Assembly: GCA_964036275.1 (NCBI GenBank)
Contig: OZ038437.1
Span: forward strand, 10,843,960-10,907,959
Reading direction: 5' to 3'
Source of the DNA: Litoditis marina
Taxonomy: Eukaryota; Nematoda; Chromadorea; Rhabditida; Rhabditidae
Length of the DNA: 64,000 nucleotides
Shown here: positions 9,541 to 19,139 of the stretch, piece by piece
Numbering within the stretch: position 1 is the first letter of the stretch
How the letters are laid out: each line of letters starts with the position of its first letter
The notes under the pieces: generated by a model
Database searches by the model: none
Seen by the model: only the letters and a program-made list of their open reading frames with translations
Told to the model about the DNA's origin: nothing
Translations under genes and position numbers: made by a program

Positions 9541-9831
9541 TTTTCCACGCACGTGCACTCTTTGTTAGACCCGTCTCTCCAGTCTATTCTGACGTGAAAC
9601 TCGTCCTTTATTGAGAAGGCTCACAGCCAAAACTGCAACCCAGTCGCAGCTTATTCAAAGTGGGCAAAAATGAAAATCAGCAAAAGCACGTATCGCTCAC
9701 GCGCTTCTCCCCAAAACCAACTACAGAGTGCAACTTTTCGCTCATTTCTCGACCAAAAGGGCAAATGCATCATTGGAATCACACACTTTTTCCTTCACAC
9801 AGACCAAACTACCCATTTATATTAGTAGACA

Positions 9832-10505
9832 AGGTAGATCGCCGGCGGCTAAAGCCGCCTCCGCCTCCCTTGTTTTTACTCCAGGCTGGCGAGAGCTCCT
9901 AGGAGTATTTGTATATTTTTCACCCTATTCACCGAACCCACATTTTTCTCAACGGTTTGTATCATGTTTTTGACAACGCCACACTCTTGCTAACATAGAG
10001 AACGATATCTCCCTAACATAGACTGCGACATCTCTTCCTAACATAGATCGCGACACCTCTTCTTAACATAGAGCGCGACATCTCTTCCTAACATAGAGCG
10101 CGACACCTCTTCTTAACATAGAGCGCGACATCTCTTCCTAACATAGAGCGCGACACCTCTTCTTAATATAGAGTACGACATCTCTCCCTAACATAGAGCG
10201 CGACATCTTTTCCTAACATAGAGCGCCACATCCCTCCCTAACATAGAGTGCGACACCTCTTCTTAACTTAGAGCGCGACATCTCTCCTGAACATAGAGTG
10301 CGACACCTCTTCTTAATATAGAGTACGACATCTCTCCCTAACACAGAGCACGATGTCTCTCCCTAACATAGAGCGCGAGACCTCTTCTTAATATAGAGTA
10401 CGACATCTCTACCTAACATAGAGCGCGACACCTCTTCTCAACATAGAGCGCGACATCTCTTCCTAACATAGAGAGCGACACCTCTTCTTAACATAGAGCG
10501 CTTAA
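9832..10505. repeat. composite satellite block 2
   Basis: The GC hairpin and the flanking CCTTGTTTTTACTCCAGGC are repeated as in block 1. From 9990 a regular 25-bp unit, TCTTCCTAACATAGAGCGCG plus ACATC or ACACC, alternates to give a 50-bp higher-order repeat. Confidence 0.85.
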
Positions 10506-10912
10506 CCTTGCTCTCCCTGGCTCTCGTTTTCTCTCTCTCTCTCTCTCTCTCTCTCTATTTACTGGGGTGAAAATAATTTTCCAGCAACAGCCGAAAGGGA
10601 ACAGTGGGGCTCACATGAACGATGAAAATGGGAACGGTGGGGCTCACATAGACAGTGAAAATGGGAACAGTGGGGCTTACATAAACAATATAAAATTTCC
10701 TGCGTTTTCTTTTTTCGTCTCTCTTTTTTCCCTCTCTCTCTTTCTCTCTTTCTCTCTCTTCCTCTCTCTCTTTTTACACTGTTCCTGAATAAACAGAGCT
10801 TTTTAACTGTGTGATTGTCATAAGTGATTGTCATTTAACTGTGTGATTGTCAACTGTGAGCCAACTGTGAGTCAACTGAGAGTGTGATTTAACTGTGTGA
10901 TTGTCAACTGTG
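10506..10912. repeat. CT tract, 33-bp minisatellite and GTGATTGTCA repeats
   Basis: CT tracts at 10530-10555 and 10725-10770 flank three copies of a 33-bp unit containing GGGAACAGTGGGGCTCACAT. 10805-10912 holds short repeats of TGTGTGATTGTCA and AACTGTGAG. Confidence 0.75.
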
Positions 10913-10914
10913 AG

Positions 10915-10977
10915 CCTAGAATCATCAAGGAAGGTACCCCGGGCTAACGCCCGGGCCCCTCCCTTGATGATTCTAGG
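10915..10977. repeat. strong hairpin
   Basis: CCTAGAATCATCAAGG pairs exactly with CCTTGATGATTCTAGG, and within it CCCGGGC pairs with GCCCGGG around TAAC. It occupies the place the GCCGGCGG hairpin has in the other satellite units, so it may be a diverged equivalent. Confidence 0.8.
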
Positions 10978-11034
10978 CCGATGGTAGCGTCGAGAAGTTT
11001 CTTCTTTATTTGCGTCTCAAAAAGTAATCGAACG

Positions 11035-11505
11035 CGATAGTTCTCGTTTACGTAGAGTGCGGTAGTTCTCCTCAACATAGAGCGTGGTAGTTCTCCTCAA
11101 CATAGAGCGTGGTAGTTCTCCTCAACATAGAGCGCGGGAGTTCTCCCTAACATAGAGCGTGGTAGTTCTCCTCAACATAGAGCGCGGGAGTTCTCCCTAA
11201 CATAGAGCGTGGTAGTTCTCCTCAACATAGAGCGCGGGAGTTCTCCCTAACATAGAGCGTGGTAGTTCTCCTCAACATAGAGCGCGGGAGTTCTCCCTAA
11301 CATAGAGCGTGGTAGTTCTCCTCAACATAGAGCGCGGGAGTTCTCCCTAACATAGAGCGTGGTAGTTCTTCTCAACATGAAGCGCGGGAGTCCTCCTTAA
11401 CATAGAGAGCGGGAGTTCTCCTTAACATAGAGCGCGGGACTTCTCCCTAACATAGAGCGCGAGTCCTCCCTCTAGCATAGAGCGCGAGACCTCTCTCTAA
11501 CATGG
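11035..11505. repeat. composite satellite block 3
   Basis: A 25-bp unit, AACATAGAGCGTGGTAGTTC plus TCCTC, alternates with a GCGGGAG variant as a 50-bp dimer repeated about seven times with few changes. Homogeneity is higher than in blocks 1 and 4, implying recent amplification. Confidence 0.85.
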
Positions 11506-11534
11506 GACCTGTGACAACAATTACTTTTGAAACA

Positions 11535-12180
11535 GCATAACAACACACATAGAAAGCGAAACTGGGAACAGTGGGGCTCACTTAGACAGCAAAAATAGAA
11601 ACAATAAGGCTCACACAGACAGCGAAAATGACGAGAGTGAAATTTACATAGACAATGGAAATGAAAACATTGGGACTCACATAGACAGCGAGAATGGGAA
11701 CATTGGGACGCACATAGCCAGCAAAAATGTGGACAGTAGGGATCACATACACAACTAAAATGAAAACATTGGGACTCACATAGACAGCGAGAATGGGAAC
11801 ATTGGGACGCACATAGCCAGCAAAAATGTGGACAGTAGGGATCACATACACAGCTAAAATGAAAACAATGGGACTCACATAGACAGCAAGAATGAAAACA
11901 TTGGGACTCACATAGACAGCGAGAATGGGAACATTGGGACTCACATATACAGCTAAAATGAAAACCTGGAAATTTACAAACACAGCGAAAATGCAAAACA
12001 AAGGAGGCACGACTTATTTTCTCACCCTCTCTCTCCCTCTATGTCTATTTACGGTCAAAATAATTTTCCAGCATCAGCCGAATGGAAACAGTGCGTTCAC
12101 ATACACAGCAAAAATTAGAACAGTGAGACTTACATAAATAGTGAAAATGAGAACAGTGGGGTTTACATAGACAGTTATAA
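11535..12180. repeat. 33-bp minisatellite
   Basis: More than 15 units of GAAAATGGGAACATTGGGAC + TCACATAGACAGC and variants. Because 33 is a multiple of three, long frames of 142-174 codons stay open on the minus strand; they are artefacts of the period. Confidence 0.85.
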
Positions 12181-12199
12181 ATTTCCTACTTTTTTCGTC

Positions 12200-12201
12200 T
12201 C

Positions 12202-12248
<47 letters not shown>

Positions 12249-12255
12249 TTTTGTA
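12200..12255. repeat. CT microsatellite
   Basis: Nearly pure (CT)n with a few T runs, followed by TGTACACTGTTCCTGAATAA as at 10780. Confidence 0.8.
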
Positions 12256-12672
12256 CACTGTTCCTGAATAAACAGAGCATACAAAACGGATACAATACCC
12301 CTTTCTACAAAAATAGATTTTGAGAGCATCAGTAAGCAATATCATACACATTATCAATACAGAGAGTGACCTAATTATTCAAACACATGAATAAAAAATC
12401 AACTCTCACCTTTCAGTACATTGCAGCCTCTTTTCATTGATAAATACAATTAATCCAATATATAATAGCCGAAAAATCGCAGCACTACCGAGCGCCTATC
12501 CAGCCGAAATGAAAATGAAAAGCATCTCAATCACGTTCGCTCACGCCTCCCATTCCCATCTCGACCAAAAGGACAAAACTGTGTGATTTTCCCTCGATTT
12601 TCGACCAAAAGTACAAAAGTGTGTGAATTGTTACACACACACAGACCAAGCAAGGGAATTATATATAGAGAC
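12256..12672. other. spacer of the satellite unit
   Basis: Resembles 9600-9830 (CCAAAAGGACAAAA, CACACACAGACCAA). No gene seen. Confidence 0.5.
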
Positions 12673-13315
12673 AAGGTAGGTCGCCGGCGGCTAAAGCCGC
12701 CTCCGCCTCCCTTGTTTTTATTCCAGGCTGGCGAGCTCTTATAGGAGTTGTTTAATTTTCGCTCCATTTGCTGAACTCACATTTGTCTCAACCATGTCAA
12801 TCACGTTTTTATCAACATGAGACACAATGATTTCTACTACATAAAGCGGGACATCTCTCTCCAACATAAAGCGCGAGACTTTTTAACATAGGGCGCGAGA
12901 TCTCTTTCTAACATAGAGCGCGAAAATTTTCAACGTAGGGCGCGAGATCTCTCTCTAACATAGAGCACGAGACTTCTCAACATAGGGCGCGAGACTTTTT
13001 CCTAACATAGGGCGCGAGACTTCTCCCTAACATAGGGCGCGAGACTTCTCAACATAGGGCGTGAGACTTCTCCCTAACATAGGGCGCGAGACTTCTCAAC
13101 ATAGGGCGCGAGACTTCTCAACATAGGGCGCGAGACTCCTCAACATAGGGCGCGAGACTTCTCAACATAGGGCGCGAGACTTCGCCCTCCTAACATAGAA
13201 CGCGAGACCTTCCCTTGACAGAGAACTCGAAACCTCTTTAACATAGGGCGCGGGAGCTTTCTCTAACACAGGGCGAGAGACCTCTCTCTCTAACATGGGG
13301 CGCGAAAATGACCCG
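12673..13315. repeat. composite satellite block 4
   Basis: Same GC hairpin (12682-12701) and then a shorter 22-bp version of the satellite, AACATAGGGCGCGAGACTTC plus TC, with CATAGAGCGCG variants at its edges. Confidence 0.85.
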
Positions 13316-13361
13316 TAATAACAATTAGTTTCAAAACAGCAAAACCCGAGAACAACACAAA

Positions 13362-13585
13362 TTAGAAATCTCTTTTTGTCCACAGTTTTTGAGGTGCAGA
13401 GATTCTTCTTCTCTTCTTCATCATGTGAGCAGCACCCGGCAGGTAGCAGGAGCCCCAGTGGCTCCTACAGCAGCACTCCCAACCATCAGCCATCCAGTTC
13501 ACGGCAGCAGGTCCAGTCCAGGGCATCCTCGGGGCGAACAGAGCGTTCGAATGGCTCTCCCCTCGTCCCGCTGCGCTTTTATACC
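13362..13585 (-). other. TATA-led short unit, second copy
   Basis: TATAAAA (13583-13577 on the minus strand) lies about 50 nt before ATG 13526; a 54-codon frame rich in Trp and Cys ends at 13362. Shared upstream and downstream words with 9292-9540 show common origin, but the encoded peptides do not match. Confidence 0.35.
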
Positions 13586-13797
13586 CATTTTCCCACCCTG
13601 TTAAGCCATTCCTGTTAACCGTGACGGCGTGAAACTCGTCTACTTGAGATGCACTTGCTATTGTGCTCAACTGCCCAGCAGCAACCGATTTCGAGAAGTG
13701 AAATGCGCACGTTCTCTCACGTCTTAGCTGGAAAAATCGCCGGCTTCAGTTTTCGGCACATTTTCCGGCTAAAAGTGCAAAAATGATGGAATTTGCC

Positions 13798-13800
13798 TCA

Positions 13801-13832
<32 letters not shown>

Positions 13833-13834
13833 AC
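13798..13834. repeat. (ACAG)n microsatellite
   Basis: About nine AGAC/ACAG units. Confidence 0.9.
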
Positions 13835-13835
13835 C

Positions 13836-14358
13836 AAGTAAGCGAAATATATAGTGGATTCTCGCCAACGCAAGCCATAATATACAAGCCTAATGCAAAT
13901 TCATTATACTCCCATCATCGCCAACGCAACAATAACGAATGTGGTTTTAGAAAGTGCACGATGATATGTATTGAATGGAGCACTTCATAGTTTATGAGAT
14001 CGGATTCCTGTAGACGTGTTGAAAGAGTCAGTGTCAAATCAAAGGAGACAAAGTTGCACAACGCTAGTGAGAACATGATCAAACACTGGAGAGAATGTAC
14101 AGGGTTGAGTAAATCGTCACGCAGCTTCGACTAGTAAGAACCACCTCCAAACGAAAGATACCACCACGGAGGATGTCAATCAGTCTTCTCGGCATAACTC
14201 TACTACTAGGTAGTTGCAATTATTGAGTGTACACCCGTACGGTATTGAAACCAGATCTGGTGGTTCTTCTCTAGGCATCTGAACGAAATACTAGGTTCTG
14301 AAATCCTTCAATAGTTACGACCAACAATTTCTCAGGGAAGGCACACATATATCGTACA
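13836..14358. other. unassigned interval
   Basis: Minus strand 14250-14310 offers GGATTTCAG|AACC...TACGG|GTGTAC (frame SISFRCLEKNHQIWFQY) and 14110-14215 an open frame MPRRLIDILRGGIF; both could be stray exon fragments. Nothing firm. Confidence 0.3.
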
Positions 14359-14359
14359 C

Positions 14360-14556
14360 TATAGTCGTTGCCAACAGAAAGGCGGGAGGATACTGTATAT
14401 CTCACTTTCCGCTGTGTACGTACACATGTCTTAGATTTCTAAGCTTGCCCTCTATGTGCTCTAATAGTGCTGCGGAAAACGCCCTCGCTACGAATCTTTT
14501 GCTCGCAGGTTCGATTCCGAAGAGAGTCAGAAACTTATAAATTTGGCACTAACTAT
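14360..14556 (+). mobile_element. TIR element with tRNA-like B box (copy 2)
   Basis: 5' end TATAGTCGTTGCCAAC, 3' end ATTTGGCACTAACTATA. The B-box GGTTCGATTCCG is intact at about 14508; the A-box region is diverged (TAATAGTGCTGCGG). Confidence 0.6.
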
Positions 14557-14569
14557 ATGTTGAGGAGTC

Positions 14570-15055
14570 CGATCGCAACTCAGATGGTAAAACACTCTAC
14601 ATTCGAGATCAAAGTACACTCATTCAGTTGTTATGCGTTTCTGAAACTAGAAAAAGACACATATGTTTGTATTTGTATACTTTACTTTTTTTCACTTTTG
14701 TTTCACTCTCACGTGACATTCACATGCCAATGCCACAGATTTTTGTCTTTTCATTTTTTCCGATTTTTCATGATTTTTCATCATGATTCTCAGATTTTTC
14801 GGTCTTCTCAGTTTTTTCAGAAGCACAATTCTGTTACACTTTTGGAACAAATAGAAAGTCGTGTAAGTTTGTGAGAATTTAGAAGAAATATTCAACTTGT
14901 TACAACTAATTTTGATGCAAGGCTGAATACTATTGAACAGAGTTTTACATGTTTATCAATCCATCAGCTAAATGAAAAACAAGTTCATTATATGAGAGGG
15001 AATGAAATAATTATCAATTACAACACTGAAGGGTGCATTCAAAAAACAGCAAATT
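14570..15055. repeat. dispersed repeat shared with 29.6-30.3 kb and 43.9-44.1 kb
   Basis: ATCAAAGTACACTCATTCAG and GACATTCACATGCCAATGCC recur at 29.6-30.1 kb; TTGTTACAACTA...GAGTTTTA...ATATGAGAGGGAA recurs at 43.93-44.10 kb. No coding signal. Confidence 0.65.
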
Positions 15056-15059
15056 GAAA

Positions 15060-15645
15060 GTAGGAAAAGTAAGACGATTTTTTGTCCACAGGGGTCTATA
15101 CTCCGCTCCTGATCGACTATAGAATGGCTTCCTAATACTTCATCTTCGTTCGTGAAAGATCCTACGTGTGCTATCTGTAATGTTTGAATATAAAGAATGG
15201 AAGGTGTGGATTATACTGTTAGTTATTTTCCCAGTCACGTAACACATGTTAAACACAGCAGAACTCAGAAACGTGCAAGATTGAGAAAGTGCAGGATTCT
15301 TCATTAGAATGCTAACTTTACATGACTGTTCAATTCACTTCTAGTATATCAACTTTGTTTTGGGGTTGCCCGTTTGTGAATCACCTCGTTACATACATCT
15401 TTCTAGTAGCTAGTTCAATGAACGTTCGAATTCGAGTTTACAGGAATTTTTGCTAGTTAAAAGGCACATCAACGGTGTTGCACTCACCTCCATTAAATCC
15501 TAACTTAGCCGGTTTTCTGAAAATTGATAGCACATATCATCGTTTCTGACATGTTTCTTCAGCTTCTCACTCTCCACCAAACTAGCAAACAACAAACGTG
15601 CTCTTTCAAGAACTACCTGAAGGTGAATTCATGGATGAACTCAGT
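15060..15645. repeat. dispersed repeat with R-B copy (partner 44565-45150)
   Basis: Shares CTTCATCTTCGTTCGTGAAA, the R-B repeat and CTTTCAAGAACTACCTGAAG with 44.57-45.15 kb. The minus-strand frame near the GGTGAGTGCA donor-like site is open in the other copy (MSGNLME) but stopped here. Confidence 0.65.
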
Positions 15646-15699
15646 ATACAAAATTAAATCCACTAGTAATCACACTTTTAGGCCGCATTCATACTTTTT

Positions 15700-16209
15700 A
15701 CGTCGGGGTTAAAGGCAGAGTGGAAAAGGTCAGGTTGTATTCTCGATCATTTTCATGAGTTTTTGTTTTCAATATCTTCAGCCTAGTGGTGCAATTAGTA
15801 CGGGGTTGTTTCAAACGGTGTTACTGAACACTGGAAAAGCATTAAAAAAAGAAGATCGTCGGTTAGTTTAGACGGAATACTTGTAATTCACGTGAAAATT
15901 ATTGTTCCTCCATAAAGTTTGATGAAAATAAAGAGAAGACTACGTATTATTATCAAAATAAAAGTTTAAAAAAACATCACTCTGCCGGTCTAACAACATA
16001 TGAATAGAGAGGTCTTGATGTTAGGGCCCAAATTTCCTTATAACACCCCAACCTGTGAATGTTTTCGAGATGTAAAGCCAGACATTTCAACTTTCATAAC
16101 ATTTTAGATTCAATTTAAATTGCTCCGTGGTCTCCTCTGAATAATCTATTTGATACTGTAATATTTTCCATTCTTCTCTTCAATGAGTGTCCTTCTCAGC
16201 GGCTTGTTC
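15700..16209. other. unassigned interval
   Basis: AT-rich, no exon, tandem repeat or RNA seen. Confidence 0.4.
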
Positions 16210-16261
16210 TCATGTCATGACATCACTAGTTTCGTCTAAGGGAGGTAGGTCGTACATTCTT
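16210..16261 (-). CDS. possible terminal exon
   Basis: Acceptor TTTTCTCCTTCAG is followed by a frame RMYDLPPLDETSDVMT ending at TGA. Acidic, protein-like, but no upstream partner was found. Weak. Confidence 0.25.
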
Positions 16262-16925
16262 CTGAAGGAGAAAAGTGATTTCTCTGATAAAAAACTAGCT
16301 TTGAGCTTAATCAATCATAAAACTTTCATATATGTTATATATCAATTTTAGTTCACTATGTAATAGAATTATTCTATTTTCATTTTATTATAGTTACATA
16401 TTGTTTATTCAATTTTTTTGCGCTCGCGTACTGAATAAGTTCCAACGAGATAAGGTCTGAGCACTAACCATCATCGCCAAACTATCTCTCCAGTCATTCT
16501 CACTGAGACCTCGGCAAAGTGCCAACGGAATTTCGTGTTTTCTATAAAATATTATTTTTTATGAATGTGTTTTCTATGAAAAATTGTCTTTTGATTATTC
16601 ATTGGCACGATGTCAAAGTCCCAGTGGGAATGTCGAAAACTATATCTCTCCAGTTACCCCTTTTTGCGCGCTTCGATCCGATATAACTGTTTGAGGAAAA
16701 ACTATAAAAATGAAACAAACTCACACTGAATGCCACTCATATCCAATGTACAACTGTTTATAGAAAATCAATAATTATTCGAAGCATTTAGAATTTTTAA
16801 AACCAGTGTATATGACTGGAGTATAGAGAAATATGCTCCACAAGTACGTTGGACGTCGAGTTTTGAACTTCTGAAAGAAAAACAGTAATTTTGATCTCGT
16901 GATGGGTTTGTTTAGATTACCACAG
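16262..16925. other. repeat-containing interval
   Basis: CATTCTCACTGAGACCTCGGCAA (16493-16515) recurs inverted at about 17853-17875, suggesting related element ends. 16801-16843 is a copy of the CCAGTATATATGACTGG repeat. No gene. Confidence 0.4.
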
Positions 16926-16928
16926 AAA

Positions 16929-17092
16929 TTAATTGCCAACGGAAAGGCGAAACGGTACTGTATATCTCACTTTCCGTGTGTACGCACATATGTACTTCAC
17001 TCCGAAGATCGCACGTTGTGTGCTTCACTAGCGCAGTGGTTTGCGGTTTGCGCCCTGCTTTGGAACTTTTGTGTTTGGCACTCACTATACCA
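16929..17092 (+). mobile_element. TIR element with tRNA-like A box (copy 3, deleted)
   Basis: ATTGCCAACGGAAAGGCG start and TTTGGCACTCACTATA end. The A-box TAGCGCAGTGGTT is intact at about 17028, while the B box is deleted. Confidence 0.6.
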
Positions 17093-17237
17093 TACTTCAC
17101 AATTTTGTAGTAATTGTTTTGAATACAATACTGCACTAGAATTATTATAAAGTTTTCAAATCAATGCTGGGAACCATTTGCGTAAAACTGATCCATTTTC
17201 TAGGAATGGACCAAATGATGATATTGAAAAAACTCAC

Positions 17238-17369
17238 CTTTTCAAAACAGTTGTTCAGCACAGCAACTAAATTGTCCGCAGAAACACCTTGGCATTTGTG
17301 AATAGTGATCCTAAACGATAGAACAAGCTGGAATTGCAATCTAGCAGTTTTTTTTAAGTTCTGGACCAA
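17238..17369 (-). pseudogene. PIF1/Helitron-type helicase fragment
   Basis: A minus-strand frame reads LQFQLVLSF, ITIHKCQGVSADN, LNNCFEK and then a donor GTGAGTTT. The (T/S)xHK(C/S)QG block is the C-terminal helicase motif shared by PIF1 and Helitron Rep-Hel proteins, preceded as usual by a PL-x-L-(A/S)-F strand. Only about 40 residues remain and no other helicase motifs are adjacent, so this is a relic. Helitron origin is likely in a nematode but not demonstrable. Confidence 0.6.
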
Positions 17370-18060
17370 TATTGTAGACAGCCCTGGCTCGATTGATAGT
17401 CACCGAATGGTCGATGTGGTCATTTAACTACAATTTACTTGACCACCTCTCCATCGAATATAATATATTCAACTATTCCCATAACTTTGAGTTTTCCGTA
17501 AACGTCAACGTTTCCCCTAAAAATTTTATAAATCAGAAATGCACATACAATTAGGTTTTCCATAATCGTGATGTTGTTCTTCACATAACTGATGCTGTTC
17601 CATCATAAGAAAGGCGTGTACAGATGGATATAAGTACAATAGAATAGGCGTAGTTCTCGCCATTCGCAATGAGACTTTAGCAGTATGCCAATGAAATGTT
17701 GAATGAACATATTTCAAGGAAAACAAAGATTTTATGAAGTTATATCTCCGTTCACATCTTGTAAAGAAGGTTAGCAGCCGCTCGGTGAAACTTCTAGTGT
17801 TTTGGAAAAACTTAACGAGGTGAAAAGCAGCCCAAAATTTTCATTGACGTTGCCGAGGTCTCAGTGGGAATGATTGCTGAGAAAGGATTTCGCTGAGTGC
17901 GCGCACGATAGTTGCGGGGGGCATGCACCAGCAGTTGCGAACTAATTTCGTAGACCTCGCTTCGTGCGACTACAGTGCATCCAGCGCGCAACTAGCGCGC
18001 GAACGGTCAATAGGAAACCAGCTCTGCCAATACTAGGGGAATGAACGTCCCTTTAACAAC
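17370..18060. other. unassigned interval
   Basis: 17526-17726 minus is open without recognisable motifs. 17890-18010 is GC-rich with partial inverted words (GTTGCGG, AGCGCGCAACTAGCGCGCG). No gene is supported. Confidence 0.35.
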
Positions 18061-18079
18061 ACCAAATTGGAGAATTCAC

Positions 18080-18160
18080 CTGTTCTTTTCGAAAGTATGG
18101 AGACCATGGAACAAGCTCAAGTTTTTGATGATCAGAACTTTTATTTCTTTCAGTCAAAAC
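18080..18160 (-). CDS. possible exon
   Basis: A frame TERNKSSDHQKLELVPW...FRKEQ ends at a donor CAG|GTGAAT. Protein-like, same strand as the gene at 19.1-23.3 kb, but the 5' boundary is unclear and reading phase could not be matched. Confidence 0.3.
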
Positions 18161-19139
18161 GAACAAAAACGAGAGAACAAAATTCACAGTAACAGTATAA
18201 AATGACAAACATAACAACAATGGAAACATTAGACACAACAATAAATAACATATTCAACGCACTGTATCAGTGATGTCACGCTCCACAGACTGTCCTGATA
18301 TCCGTGTAGAGCGTTGCCAGCGTTGCCGCTCAGTGCGGAAAATGTCGGAATACTGTAACGACATATAGCATTCCAAAGTGAGATAGTTCAAGTAAGATAG
18401 TTCAAAAAGAAGATCGTCTAGTAAAATCTATACAATTCAGTATTCGGCTTTTTGCATATCTTGTTTCTCACTTTAGGAATTCAAAACTAGATGGGACGGG
18501 CGATATTCCATTTTAGAAGCACGCAATTCAATGTTCCACGTTTGTATCGCTCGGAGAAGCGAGGTATAGAACGGAAGAAACGTGTAACGTGAGGGAGACA
18601 TTATGATTACACATCAGAATTAGACCATTTCTCCCGAATTTGGCGGAAAAAGGACCCACTTTGAATTTTTTTTTACAACTTTTAGTACAAACCAAATGAG
18701 AAAGTTATTGAAACATGAGTAACACACCTTGTCAATAACGTTGTTCGAAGAGCTGGATCGCAGTAGAGAGTACGGACTCTGAAACTAGTGATTACAGAGA
18801 TTTATATATCTCTCGAGTAACGTTAAAAAACTGGCACACACCAGTTAACTATGCTACAAAAGGGAACTTGTTTTTGGTTCCAAATACGTGAGACATTTAG
18901 ATTTTACATCAAAATATCAAAGCAAAGTGGCCATCTTTTCATTTTTTTTGGCGAAAAGGATACTAATTTTTGAATCCTATTCTGGCCCTCTCAAACTATT
19001 GTATTGGGGTAAAAGAACTAAATGTCGAAAAAAAATGTGAGCCAGCTAAACTGATATACTTCAGATAAAAACAAAACCAGAAAAGTGAGATTCAGGAACA
19101 CAGTTCGAAAATTTCAAAAAGAATGGTATATACTCACAC
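18161..19139. other. intergenic or intronic, with direct repeat
   Basis: About 75 bp at 18592-18668 (CATTTCTCCCGAATTTGGCG core) is directly repeated at 19462-19540. 18840-19080 is AT-rich with no exon. Confidence 0.5.

Noticed and set aside
9660..9973. Plus frames of about 80 aa
   Set aside because: Located in the spacer and GC hairpin of the satellite unit; not conserved in the sister unit at 12.5-12.8 kb.
11472..11996. Cysteine-rich 174-aa frame and overlapping 142-aa frame on the minus strand
   Set aside because: Both follow from a 33-bp tandem repeat (11 codons per unit) that stays open in several frames; no start, splice or promoter signal supports translation.
8545..13310. CRISPR-like regular repeats
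   Set aside because: Units abut directly with no unique spacers, and the genome is eukaryotic; these are satellites.
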